A stretch of DNA of 17,162 nt from NCBI GenBank assembly GCA_050013415.1, contig JBEKFH010000053.1, positions 1 to 17,162 on the forward strand, in the 5' to 3' direction. This stretch comes from Palsa-506 sp050013415. GTDB lineage: Bacteria; Actinomycetota; Actinomycetes; Streptosporangiales; Streptosporangiaceae. The position numbers and the translations under genes were made by a program. The notes beneath the pieces are model-generated. The model saw nothing but the letters and a program-made list of their open reading frames with translations. It did no database searches and was not told where the DNA came from. Of the stretch, positions 7,019 to 15,112 are shown in pieces; the first letter of the stretch is position 1, and every line of letters starts with the position of its first letter.

Positions 7019-8518
7019 ATGCCGTCGTCGCTGCGCTGCCTCGTCACCGGAGCATCCGGGTACATCGGCGGGCGGCTGGTCCCTGAGCTGCTCGCCGCCG
7101 GGTATGCCGTCCGGTGCATGGCGCGTGACCCGGGGAAGCTGGGTGACCGCCCCTGGTCTGGTGACGTCGAGATCGCGGTAGCCGACGCGCTGGACCCGGC
7201 CGCGACGCGGCGCGCCCTCGAGGGCATCGACGTCGCCTATTACCTCATCCACTCCCTCGGCACCGGCGCGTCGTTCGAGCAGCGGGACCGCGCCGCGGCC
7301 GGCGCCTTCGCGGAGGCCGCCATGGCGGCCGGGGTCAGCCGCATCGTCTACCTGGGCGGCATCGTGCACGGCGATGGCCGCGGGCTGTCACCCCACCTGC
7401 GTTCCCGCGCGGAGGTAGGGGACATCCTGCTGGGCAGCGGCGTGCCGACGGCCGCGCTGCAGGCCGCCGTGATCATCGGCAGCGGGTCGGCGTCGTTCGA
7501 GATGCTCAGGTACCTCACCGAGCGCCTTCCGGCGATGGTCACGCCGCGATGGGTAGGGACCCGCATCCAGCCGATCGCCGTCCGTGACGTGCTGCATTAC
7601 CTGGTCGGCAGCGCGACCCTGCCCGCCGCCGTCAGCCGCCGCTTCGACATCGGCGGACCGGACGTGCTGACGTACGCGGAGATGATGCGCCGGTACTCCG
7701 ACGTGGCCGGGCTGCGGCCGCGCGTCCTCGTCCGCGTCCCGCTGCTCACGCCGCGGCTCTCCTCGCTGTGGGTCGGGCTGGTGACGCCCGTGCCAGCCGG
7801 CCTGGCCAGGCCGCTGGTCGAATCGCTCAGGAACGAGGTCGTCTGCTCGGAGCACGACATCGCCCGGTACCTGCCGGACCCGCCCGGCGGCCTGCTGACC
7901 CTCAACGATGCCATCGCGCTGGCGCTGCGGCACACCCGCGACGGCGAGGTCTCCACCCGCTGGTCCTCCGCCGCCACGCCAGGTGCGCCCAGCGACCCGC
8001 TGCCCAGCGACCCCGCCTGGGCCGGCGGCTCGCTGTACGTCGACGCGCGGGTCAGCGTCGTCCGCGCCTCGCCCGCGGCGCTCTGGCGGGTGATCGAAGG
8101 CATCGGCGGGGAGACCGGGTGGTACTCGTTCCCGGCAGCGTGGGCCGTCCGGGGCCTGCTCGACCGGCTCAGCGGCGGCGTCGGGCTGCGCCGCGGCCGG
8201 CGGGATCCGCGCCATCTGCGGGTCGGCGACGCGCTGGATTTCTGGCGGGTGGAGGCCATCACGCCGGGGTCGCTGCTGAGGCTGCGGGCCGAGATGAAGC
8301 TGCCCGGACTGGCCTGGCTGGAGCTGACGGCCGGCCAGGACGGCGACGGGCGGACCACCTACAGCCAGCGGGCCATTTTCCAGCCGCGCGGGCTCGCCGG
8401 GCACGCGTACTGGCGGTCCATATCGCCGTTCCACGGCGCCGTGTTCGGCGGGATGGTCCGCAACATCACCGCCGCCGCCGAGCGGGCCGACCTGGCGGCG
8501 GACAAGGCCACCACCTAA
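7019..8518 (+). CDS. NAD(P)-binding SDR-type protein with C-terminal DUF2867 domain
   Basis: A 499-residue two-domain protein. Residues 5 to about 305 are an atypical extended-SDR/NmrA-like Rossmann domain with TGASGYIGG (Gly11, 14, 17), YYLIHSLGTG (75-84) and FDIGGPDVLTY (209-219). After a Pro/Ser-rich linker (about 312-338) comes a DUF2867 domain (about 340-490) with GGETGWYSFPAAW, LDFWRVE and GHAYWRSISPFHGAVF. This arrangement is common in bacteria, but its reaction is not established. The domain resembles SRPBCC-type lipid-binding folds by pattern, which is my inference. The ATG at 7019 directly precedes the Rossmann strand. The only ribosome site, GAGGA (7013-7017), is unusually close, so translation may depend on something else. 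It ends convergent with the membrane protein gene. Confidence 0.88.
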   Translation: MPSSLRCLVTGASGYIGGRLVPELLAAGYAVRCMARDPGKLGDRPWSGDVEIAVADALDPAATRRALEGIDVAYYLIHSLGTGASFEQRDRAAAGAFAEAAMAAGVSRIVYLGGIVHGDGRGLSPHLRSRAEVGDILLGSGVPTAALQAAVIIGSGSASFEMLRYLTERLPAMVTPRWVGTRIQPIAVRDVLHYLVGSATLPAAVSRRFDIGGPDVLTYAEMMRRYSDVAGLRPRVLVRVPLLTPRLSSLWVGLVTPVPAGLARPLVESLRNEVVCSEHDIARYLPDPPGGLLTLNDAIALALRHTRDGEVSTRWSSAATPGAPSDPLPSDPAWAGGSLYVDARVSVVRASPAALWRVIEGIGGETGWYSFPAAWAVRGLLDRLSGGVGLRRGRRDPRHLRVGDALDFWRVEAITPGSLLRLRAEMKLPGLAWLELTAGQDGDGRTTYSQRAIFQPRGLAGHAYWRSISPFHGAVFGGMVRNITAAAERADLAADKATT

Positions 8519-8519
8519 C

Positions 8520-8568
8520 GGCGTGGCCGGCCCCTGGTGCGAAATGGCGTGGCCGACCCCTGGTGCGA
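8520..8568. repeat. 26-bp-period tandem duplication after the DUF2867 stop
   Basis: A 23-bp unit at 8520-8542 is repeated at 8546-8568 with one mismatch and a 3-nt spacer. It begins 2 nt after the TAA stop at 8516-8518. No function is evident. Confidence 0.85.
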
Positions 8569-8584
8569 GCAGTTCGAAGAGCGC

Positions 8585-8628
8585 GGCTGGGACTTCACTG
8601 CTGCTGTATCCGCAGTGAAGTCCCAGCC
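8585..8628. terminator. Bidirectional hairpin terminator between convergent genes
   Basis: GGCTGGGACTTCACTGC (8585-8601) and its exact complement (8612-8628) make a 17-bp perfect stem with a 10-nt loop. It sits between the convergent ends of the DUF2867 gene (8518) and the membrane protein gene (8660), so it can terminate transcripts from both sides. This is the strongest terminator in the window. Confidence 0.85.
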
Positions 8629-8659
8629 CCGCCATTGCCGCCGCCTTTGCTGCCCCGTG

Positions 8660-10702
8660 CTAAGCCTCCCTGGTTCCCGGGAGCCGGGTCTTGCCCGCGA
8701 CGAACGCCAGCGCGTAAAGCACGCCGGTGACGATCAGCAGGAACCGGTAGCCGGTGATGAGGGCGAGGTACTCCAGCGCTCCCCCGGCGATGGCGCCGAG
8801 CAGGTTGGCCGCGAATGCGGCGTCGGACGCCACGGCGGCCTTGAACCGCTGGGAGAAGATGAGATTCGCCAGGAAGACTGGCGCGAACGCCAGCGAGCCT
8901 GCCGCCAGGAAGCGCACGACCGGCGGCAGGCCGAGCAGCGATTCCTGCGGTACCGCCCACGTCAGGACCAGCGAAGCGAGCAGCGCCAGGTAGAGCACCG
9001 CCGACGGCGGCAGCTTGATCCGGCTCGCTGTCTCGATCGCCAGCCATACGGTCAGCAGGACGGCGGCGAACACCAGCGAGTTGACGAACCAGGTGCTGCC
9101 GAACAGCAGCGCGAATTGCACGATGTTCTTGGTCTCGAGCAGCAGGAACGCGGCGCCCATGAAGGCCATGTCCAGGTACCCGCTCATCCGCCTGAACGAT
9201 CCGCCGCCCGCGCCGATGAACAGTACTGAGGCCAGCAAGATCAGCCCGAGCATCCACAGGTACGCGTTCGGAATGACGTTGTCGTGCAGGTAGGGGAATG
9301 GGTGGTCGTCGGTCGCCGGGGCGACCTTGGCACCGTGGTAGAAGCTGGCGCAATTCGGCACCTGCCCACTGACGCGCACGGTCAGCACCGCGAGCCGGCG
9401 GCCGCCGAGCGGCGGCCCCACCTCGACGCACGGGGCGCGGCCGAACGCCTGCTCGATCGTGGTGGCATAACGGGCAAGCAGGAACGGCTGATAGTAGTTG
9501 TACATCGAGAAAGTGCCGCCTGGCGCGAGGTGCGCCCGGGCCTGCGCGACCGACTGCTCGGTCAGCAGGTAGCCCTCCAGCCGGAGATTGGACTGGCCGG
9601 CCAGCGCCGTCAGGGAATCGGGCAGCGCGAACAGGATCAGGTTGTAGTGCTGCGAGGTGTCCTGCAGGTACTCGCGGCCGTCGGCTATGTGGGCGGTCAC
9701 CCGTGGGCTCTGGTAGGGGTGATCCGGGTGCAGTTCCCTGCCGATCCGCAGCAGCGACGGATCGATCTCGACCGCGTCGATGTGCCTCGCCCCCTCCCAG
9801 AGAGCCACCGCGACGTCGTTGCCTGTCCCGGCGCCGACGATCAGCTCGTTCCGCAGCGACGCCTTCGTGACGTGCTGGTACGGGTAGAAGTAGAACTTTT
9901 TCTGCTCCCGCAGCACGGTGAGGGAGCGAGCTGCCTGATAGGGCACGTTGTTCGCGGTCACGTACAACGCGGGTTCCTTCCTGCCCATCTCATTGACGGA
10001 GAGCTTGTAGTACGGCGACCACTGCTCGTGCGGCGCGAAGGACTCGATTCCCAGCAGCACGACAACACCGCCGACGGCCACCCACTGCCACCACCGCGTG
10101 CCGCGCCCGAGCAGCACCGCCAGGCCCCCGCCCGCGATGATTCCCCAGGCCAGCGGCGGCAGGTCGAGGAAGGACAACGCCGAGAAAACGACGATCCCGG
10201 CAATGCTGCCGGCGATATCGAGCCGGTAGGCACTGAGCGGCTCGAAGCGGACGAAGATCCGGCTGACCGCCTGGCCGAAGCCGGCCATCACCGCCACGCT
10301 GAGCACGAAGATAACGCCAAGGCTGATCGGGCGCGGCAGCGCGAGCGCGCCGGACAGGCCCCGGTACGGATGCGCGCCACTCAGCGACGCCAAGATCACC
10401 GGGAAGGCGAGGACGAAGCCCACCAGTGCCAGGAATGTCAGCGGCGCCCAGCGCAGGAAGTCGCGGTGAGACCTGGCGTTCAGGAAGCCAAGACCGATCC
10501 CGAGGAAGCTGGCCAGCAGCACGAAGTTGGTGGCCGACGCCAGGTAGACGTTGTTCGCGGACGTCCAGCGGATCAGCGCCAGCTCGGCGAACAGCATCAG
10601 GAAGCTGGCGAAAGCCAGCCTGAGCCGGTCGCCGGGGTGCTGACCGGCCACGGTGTCGGCGCCCTGGGTTCCTTCGTGTCCGGAGACATCTGTCGCATCC
10701 AC
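8660..10702 (-). CDS. Membrane protein with spermidine-synthase-like (SAM-binding) domain
   Basis: A 680-residue protein in three parts. The first is an N-terminal membrane region (about 27-220, several helices). The second is a soluble spermidine-synthase-like Rossmann domain (about 225-465) with VGAGTGNDV (289-297), Glu312 in DAVEID and Asp341 in ADGREYL. The third is a C-terminal membrane region (about 475-668). LFALPDS (357-363) stands where true spermidine synthases have a D-S/T-x-D-P catalytic loop, so aminopropyl transfer is doubtful. TDDHPFPYLHD (464-474) is a conserved motif of this membrane SpeE-like group. An unknown SAM-dependent transfer at the membrane is a fair guess. The chosen ATG has no Shine-Dalgarno site. 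A TAGCGT box 13 nt upstream could give a very short leader. Confidence 0.82.
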   Translation of the reverse strand: MDATDVSGHEGTQGADTVAGQHPGDRLRLAFASFLMLFAELALIRWTSANNVYLASATNFVLLASFLGIGLGFLNARSHRDFLRWAPLTFLALVGFVLAFPVILASLSGAHPYRGLSGALALPRPISLGVIFVLSVAVMAGFGQAVSRIFVRFEPLSAYRLDIAGSIAGIVVFSALSFLDLPPLAWGIIAGGGLAVLLGRGTRWWQWVAVGGVVVLLGIESFAPHEQWSPYYKLSVNEMGRKEPALYVTANNVPYQAARSLTVLREQKKFYFYPYQHVTKASLRNELIVGAGTGNDVAVALWEGARHIDAVEIDPSLLRIGRELHPDHPYQSPRVTAHIADGREYLQDTSQHYNLILFALPDSLTALAGQSNLRLEGYLLTEQSVAQARAHLAPGGTFSMYNYYQPFLLARYATTIEQAFGRAPCVEVGPPLGGRRLAVLTVRVSGQVPNCASFYHGAKVAPATDDHPFPYLHDNVIPNAYLWMLGLILLASVLFIGAGGGSFRRMSGYLDMAFMGAAFLLLETKNIVQFALLFGSTWFVNSLVFAAVLLTVWLAIETASRIKLPPSAVLYLALLASLVLTWAVPQESLLGLPPVVRFLAAGSLAFAPVFLANLIFSQRFKAAVASDAAFAANLLGAIAGGALEYLALITGYRFLLIVTGVLYALAFVAGKTRLPGTREA

Positions 10703-10908
10703 GGCGCAAACGCTAACGCTGCGATTCTCGCCGTACTGCGTTACCCATGATTACGCCTACTTCGGGCATGCCAGCGGCAAACGCCGGGCACGTTCAGCCC
10801 CGGTTGGGGAGCGCCACCCGCCGTCGCGTCCGGCGCCGCCGCGTCGCAGCCATGCCATTGCCGCCAGTGTTTCCTCCCGGTCCGGCGGTCAGGGAGGCAG
10901 CGCGGCGG
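10703..10908. other. 206-bp spacer upstream of the membrane protein gene
   Basis: No gene is visible. On the minus strand it has a candidate -10 (TAGCGT) just before the membrane protein ATG. At the other end, the 11-bp unit CGGCGGTCAGG occurs at 10883-10893 and 10903-10913. The second copy contains the alcohol dehydrogenase stop codon (TGA, 10911-10909). Short frames here have no ribosome sites. Confidence 0.5.
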
Positions 10909-11907
10909 TCAGGCGGATAGCACAGCGGCGCCGCTGACCCGGTCGGCGGCGAGATCGGCGAGCGCCCGATCCGCCTGGTCGAGCCGGTACGGGGTAACCG
11001 TGACGCGCAGCCGCAGCCGGCTGGCCAGCCGGAGGAACTCCTCGGCGTCCCCGCGCGTATTCGCCGTGACGCTGCGCAGGGTGCGTTCCTGGAAGAGGTG
11101 CCTGGCATAGTTGAGCGCCGGGATGTCGGTGAGGTGGATGCCGGCGACCGCCAGCGTCCCGCCGCGGTCGAGGGTGGCCAGCGCCGCCGGGACCAGGTCG
11201 CCGACCGGCGCGAACATGATCGCCGAGTCGAGCGGCTCCGGCGCCGGATCGAACGAGTCCTGCGCCGACGCGGCGCCGAGCTCGAGTGCCAGGTCACGCG
11301 CGGCCGGCGCGCGGGTGAAGACGTGCACGGCGGCGCCCTGGGCGAGCGCAATCTGCGCGGTCAGGTGCGCCGAGCCCCCGAACCCCCAGATACCCAGCCG
11401 CCCGCCCGGCGGCAGGTCCGCGCGGAGCAGCGCCCGGTACCCGATGATCCCGGCGCACAGCAGCGGGGCCGCCTCCGCGTCGCTGAACCCGCCCGGCAGG
11501 TGATGCACGTACGCGTCGGCCGCCACCAGGTACTCGGCGTACCCGCCGTGGATGTCCCAGCCGGTGTAGACCGACCGGGGGCAGAGGTTCTCGCTGCCGC
11601 GCCGGCAGTACCGGCACGAGCCGTCCGTGCCGGCCAGCCAGGCGACGCCGACCCGGTCGCCTGCGGCGAACCTGACCGTGCCCGGCCCGGCGGCGACCAC
11701 CTCCCCGACGACCTCATGGCCGGGGGTCATGTCGGGCGCCCTGGGCGGCAGGTCGCCCTCGGCGAGGTGCAGGTCGGTCCGGCAGACGCCGCAGCACAGC
11801 ACCCGGACAAGCAGTTCGCCGGGACCGGGCTCCGGCCTCGGCCGGTCGGTCAGGCGCAGCGGGCCGCTCGCCATCGGCCCCGGCTGATGAACCACCCACG
11901 CCCGCAT
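10909..11907 (-). CDS. Zinc-dependent alcohol dehydrogenase (MDR family, AdhA-like)
   Basis: A 332-residue medium-chain dehydrogenase that should oxidise alcohols or reduce aldehydes with NAD(P). The catalytic zinc site is Cys39 (CGVCRTD), His64-Glu65 (TPGHEVVGEV) and Cys151 (LLCAGIIGY). The cofactor loop is GFGGSAH (174-180). The structural zinc lobe has Cys98, Cys101 and Cys109 (SCRYCRRGSENLC), but Asp95 occupies the place of the usual first Cys. The ATG lacks a nearby ribosome site. It is preceded by TAGCCT and then exactly 6 nt, so it is probably translated from a leaderless mRNA. It lies on the same strand as, and 104 bp downstream of, the histidine kinase, but has its own candidate promoter. 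Confidence 0.92.
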   Translation of the reverse strand: MRAWVVHQPGPMASGPLRLTDRPRPEPGPGELLVRVLCCGVCRTDLHLAEGDLPPRAPDMTPGHEVVGEVVAAGPGTVRFAAGDRVGVAWLAGTDGSCRYCRRGSENLCPRSVYTGWDIHGGYAEYLVAADAYVHHLPGGFSDAEAAPLLCAGIIGYRALLRADLPPGGRLGIWGFGGSAHLTAQIALAQGAAVHVFTRAPAARDLALELGAASAQDSFDPAPEPLDSAIMFAPVGDLVPAALATLDRGGTLAVAGIHLTDIPALNYARHLFQERTLRSVTANTRGDAEEFLRLASRLRLRVTVTPYRLDQADRALADLAADRVSGAAVLSA

Positions 11908-11913
11908 GGCCCC

Positions 11914-11919
11914 AGGCTA
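11914..11919 (-). promoter_or_regulatory. Candidate -10 box for a leaderless alcohol dehydrogenase mRNA
   Basis: TAGCCT on the minus strand is followed by GGGGCC and then the ATG. The predicted transcription start is the A of the start codon itself. No good -35 was found. Confidence 0.45.
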
Positions 11920-11931
11920 CGCCGCGAACCC

Positions 11932-11997
11932 TCCTGAACCGGGAATGGCCTGCCTTCCCGAACCGGGAATGGCGAACCCTCCCGAACCGGGAATGGC
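11932..11997. repeat. Three 24-bp tandem repeats upstream of alcohol dehydrogenase
   Basis: TCCYGAACCGGGAATGGC occurs at 11932-11949, 11956-11973 and 11980-11997, exact period 24 bp. Copies 2 and 3 contain CCCG-AAC-CGGG, a 4-bp stem with a 3-nt loop. They fill most of the spacer between the kinase stop (12012) and the dehydrogenase start (11907). Their position just upstream of the dehydrogenase -10 box would allow a regulatory role, but simple slippage is equally possible. Confidence 0.9.
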
Positions 11998-12011
11998 CTG
12001 GCTGGCGGCGG

Positions 12012-13436
12012 TTACGCGGCGAGCGGCAGCCAGACGCGGAACCAGGTCTCGCCGGGCACGGACTCGACCTGGAGATCCCCGTGGTGCTTTTTCACGACCA
12101 CGCGCCAGGAAATGTCGAGCCCGAGCCCGGTGCCCTCACCGACCGGCTTGGTGGTGAAAAATGGCTCGAAGATCCGTTCGCGGATCTCCGGCGGCACGCC
12201 CGGGCCGGTGTCGCCGATCTCGACGAGAAGCCGCTCTCGGTCGAGGGCGGTGCGCACGGTCAGCGTGCCCGCACCGCTCATGGCCTGGACCGCGTTGTCG
12301 ATCAGGTTCGTCCATACCTGGTTCAGCTCGGCGGCGTAGGCGGGGATCTGCGGCAGGCTGCGGTCGTAGTCCTTGACCACGGTGATGCCCTTGCCGATCT
12401 TGGCGCCGAGCATCATCAGCGTGCTGTCCAGCAGCTCGTGCACGTCGACCACCTGGTACGGCGCCCGGTCCAGCTGGGAGTACTGCTTCGCCGCGCCGAC
12501 CAGGGCCGAGATGCGCGTGGTGGAATCCTCGATCTCGTTCATCAGCAGTTCGGTCTCGACGGTGTAGTTCAGCCACCGGAGCGCGGGTTCGAGAATCGGC
12601 CCGGCCACGGCGGCCGTCACCTGCTCGAGCCACCCGGTATCGAGGCCGGCCGCGACGAAGGTGGGCGCGATTTCCCAGCCGCCGGAGATACCGTGGTCCT
12701 CCAGCCAGTCGCCGACCTGGTCCTCGCGGTCGGACGCCTCCATCGGAGTCAGTGCAGGCGCCTTCGGGACGAGTTCGGTGACCTCCTCCTGCAGCCGGAC
12801 AAGCGTCTCGAGCGTGGCCCGGTCGAAGGGCCCGGACGCGATCATGCGCAGCTTGTTCCGCATCCCCGCGACCCGTTCGCGCAGCGCCGCCGTCGCCCGC
12901 ACCGCCGCGGCGGCCGGGTTGTTCAGCTCGTGCGTCAGGCCCGCCGACAGCGAGCCGAGCGCGAGCAGCCGTTCCCGCTGGCCGACCGCCTGCTGGGTGT
13001 TCTGCATGCCGAAGAACAGCCCCTCGAGCAGGTGCACGGCCATCGGGAACCACTCGTGCATCAGCTGCGAGAACTTCTCCCCGTCGAGCACGAAGAAACG
13101 CGAGGGTACCGTCACCCGGATCGAGTTGCTGTACACGTGCTGCGCCGGGTCAGGGATGTACGCCCGGAACGCCCCGCCGTACACCCCGGGGCTGGACGAG
13201 CGGGTCACCTCCACGTCGTCGGCCCCCACCCGGCGCGACATCACCAGCGTGCCCTCCAGGAGCACGTAGAAGCAGGTCGCGGGGTCACCTTCGGCGAACA
13301 CCGGCCCGGCGGGGATGAGCTCCACGTGCCCTTCACGGCACAGCCAGCCGAGCTGATCCTCGGTCAGCTTCTCGAACAGGAACAGCGTGCGGAGTTCTTC
13401 CTTGCTGCAGGTCATCGACGCCGCGGGATCGGTCAC
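12012..13436 (-). CDS. Sensor histidine kinase with N-terminal cyclic-nucleotide-binding-like domain
   Basis: A 474-residue cytoplasmic kinase with no membrane segment. Residues about 17-130 form a cNMP-binding-type beta-barrel (IPAGPVFAEGDPATCFYVLLEGTL), but its phosphate cassette (GVYGGAFRAY) lacks the G-E-x-x-R-x-A pattern, so cAMP binding is uncertain. The H-box is GLTHELNNP with His169. The ATPase domain has N-box NLIDNAVQAM (377-386), DTGPGV (409-414), FEPFFTTK (423-430) and GTGLGL (435-440). His169 to the N-box is about 208 residues, roughly 100 more than in EnvZ-type kinases. The GTG at 13436 overlaps the upstream TGA as GTGA, with GGAGAAG 3 nt before it, so translation is coupled. 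Its likely partner is the receiver domain of the upstream flavoprotein. Confidence 0.9.
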   Translation of the reverse strand: MTDPAASMTCSKEELRTLFLFEKLTEDQLGWLCREGHVELIPAGPVFAEGDPATCFYVLLEGTLVMSRRVGADDVEVTRSSSPGVYGGAFRAYIPDPAQHVYSNSIRVTVPSRFFVLDGEKFSQLMHEWFPMAVHLLEGLFFGMQNTQQAVGQRERLLALGSLSAGLTHELNNPAAAAVRATAALRERVAGMRNKLRMIASGPFDRATLETLVRLQEEVTELVPKAPALTPMEASDREDQVGDWLEDHGISGGWEIAPTFVAAGLDTGWLEQVTAAVAGPILEPALRWLNYTVETELLMNEIEDSTTRISALVGAAKQYSQLDRAPYQVVDVHELLDSTLMMLGAKIGKGITVVKDYDRSLPQIPAYAAELNQVWTNLIDNAVQAMSGAGTLTVRTALDRERLLVEIGDTGPGVPPEIRERIFEPFFTTKPVGEGTGLGLDISWRVVVKKHHGDLQVESVPGETWFRVWLPLAA

Positions 13437-15112
13437 AGCTTCTCCAGGTATCGGTGCACGAGCATGACGGCCATGGCGCCTTCCCCGACCGCGGAGGCGA
13501 CTCGCTTGGCCGACTCGGCCCGCGCGTCGCCGGCCACGAAAACGCCGGGAACGCTGGTTTCCAGGTGATAAGGCGCCCGGTCCAGCTCCCAGCCCCGTGG
13601 CCGGTCGCCCTCGACGGAAAGATCCGGGCCGGCCACGACAAAGCCCTTCTCGTCCCGCACCACGACCCCGTCCAGCCAGTCGGTCAGCGGTGCCGCGCCG
13701 ATGAACAGGAAGACCCACTGCGCATCGACCGTCTCAGTCGTGCCTGTCGAAGTGTCGCGCAGCGTGATGCTCTCGAGGTGGTCGTCGCCGTGGGCCTCGA
13801 TGACTTCGGTGCAGGTGCGGACCGAGATCCCGGGGATGTCGTCGATCTGCTGGATGAGGTAATGGGACATCGACCGCTGCAGCGACGGCCCGCGGACCAG
13901 GATCGTTACCGACTTGGCGTGCCGGGCCAGGTAGACGGCGGCCTGCCCGGCCGAGTTTGCCCCGCCAACGATGTAAATATCCTGGTCCTTGCAGTTGACC
14001 GCCTCGGTCAGCGCTGACCCGTAAAAGACCCCGCGCCCGGTCATGTCGCCCAGGCCGGGCGCGGCGAGCTGCCGGTAGGAGACCCCGGTGGCGAGGATGA
14101 CGGCGTGCGCATCGATCGTGGTGCCGTCGTCAAAGCGGACAGTCCGGGCCGAGCCGTTGACCTCCAGGGCGGTCACGTCCCGCGTGGTGAGCACCTCGGC
14201 GCCGAATTTGCTGGCCTGGCGGCGGGCCCGGTCGGTCAGCTGCGCCCCGGACACGCCGTCCGGGAAGCCCAGGTAGTTCTCTATCCGTGAGCTCTGCCCG
14301 GCCTGGCCGCCGGTCGCGGTGCGCTCGACGAGCACGGTGCGCAGCCCTTCGGACGCGCCGTACACGGCCGCGCCCAGCCCCGCCGGGCCGCCGCCGATGA
14401 CGATGAGGTCGTAGAAGTCCTTCGACGGCGTGGTGGCCAGCCCGACGTGGCTGGCCAGTTCGGCGTCGCTGGGCGCGATCAGGGCGTCGGCGTCAGGCGT
14501 GATCACGACGGGCAGGGCGAGCCCGTCGGCCCCAGCCGCCGCGAGCAGCCGCTGACCTTCCGGCTCGTCCGATGCGTACCAGCGGTAGGGCACCTGGTTG
14601 CGAGCCAGGAACTCGCGGACCTCGGACGAGCGCGCCGACCAGCGGTGCCCGACTAGCTTGGTCTCCGGCACCGGCCGGTGATCGGACCTCAGCCAGGTGT
14701 CCAGCAGCGCGTCCACCACCGGGTACAGCTTCTCCTCCGGCGGGTCCCACGGCTTGAGCAGGTAGTGGTCGAGATCGACCACGTTGATCGCCTCGATCGC
14801 GGCATCGGTGTCGGCGTAGGCAGTCAGCAGGACCCGCCGAGCCCCCGGATAGATGTCCATCGCGCTTTCGAGGAACTCGATGCCGTTCATCTGCGGCATC
14901 CGGTAGTCGGCCAGGATCACCGCGACCAGGTCGCCGCGCAGCTTCAGCTCGTTCAGTGCGTCCAGCGCCGCCTGGCCGGACTCGGCCCGCACGATCCGGT
15001 GATTCTCGCCGTAGTGGCGGCGCAGGTCGCGGGCGACCGCGCGGGACACGCCCGGATCGTCATCGACAGTCATGATCGCGGTACGCGCCGCGCCGGGCTC
15101 GGTCACCGGCAC
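13433..15112 (-). CDS. Response regulator fused to a thioredoxin reductase-like flavoprotein
   Basis: A 559-residue fusion. Residues about 10-145 are a receiver domain with acidic Asp17-19, phospho-acceptor Asp69 (LADYRMP), Thr97 and Lys120 (LLKPW). Residues about 150-225 look like a glutaredoxin/thioredoxin fold (VGHRWSARSSEVREFL, VPYRWY, PVVIT) with Ser/Arg where CxxC would be. Residues 233-559 have a thioredoxin-reductase fold: FAD loop GGGPAG (240-245), GGQAGQSSRIENYLGFP (268-284), NADPH loop VGGANSAGQAA (382-392) and VFVAGDAR (524-531). Where TrxR has CATC, this reads FYGSALTEA (363-371). Only Cys374 and Cys434 exist. Disulfide reduction by the classical route is therefore excluded. GTG at 15112 is the longest start; GTG at 15106, overlapping a leader-peptide stop as GTGA, is equally plausible. 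Numbering is from 15112. Confidence 0.9.
   Translation of the reverse strand: MPVTEPGAARTAIMTVDDDPGVSRAVARDLRRHYGENHRIVRAESGQAALDALNELKLRGDLVAVILADYRMPQMNGIEFLESAMDIYPGARRVLLTAYADTDAAIEAINVVDLDHYLLKPWDPPEEKLYPVVDALLDTWLRSDHRPVPETKLVGHRWSARSSEVREFLARNQVPYRWYASDEPEGQRLLAAAGADGLALPVVITPDADALIAPSDAELASHVGLATTPSKDFYDLIVIGGGPAGLGAAVYGASEGLRTVLVERTATGGQAGQSSRIENYLGFPDGVSGAQLTDRARRQASKFGAEVLTTRDVTALEVNGSARTVRFDDGTTIDAHAVILATGVSYRQLAAPGLGDMTGRGVFYGSALTEAVNCKDQDIYIVGGANSAGQAAVYLARHAKSVTILVRGPSLQRSMSHYLIQQIDDIPGISVRTCTEVIEAHGDDHLESITLRDTSTGTTETVDAQWVFLFIGAAPLTDWLDGVVVRDEKGFVVAGPDLSVEGDRPRGWELDRAPYHLETSVPGVFVAGDARAESAKRVASAVGEGAMAVMLVHRYLEKL

Noticed and set aside
11932..11997. CRISPR or replication iterons
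   Set aside because: Only three units with 6-nt gaps, no cas or rep gene, and the unit fits simple tandem duplication.
13437..13718. Extension of the kinase frame into the flavoprotein gene
   Set aside because: It is a shadow of the flavoprotein C-terminus; GTG 13436 has a ribosome site and a GTGA overlap.
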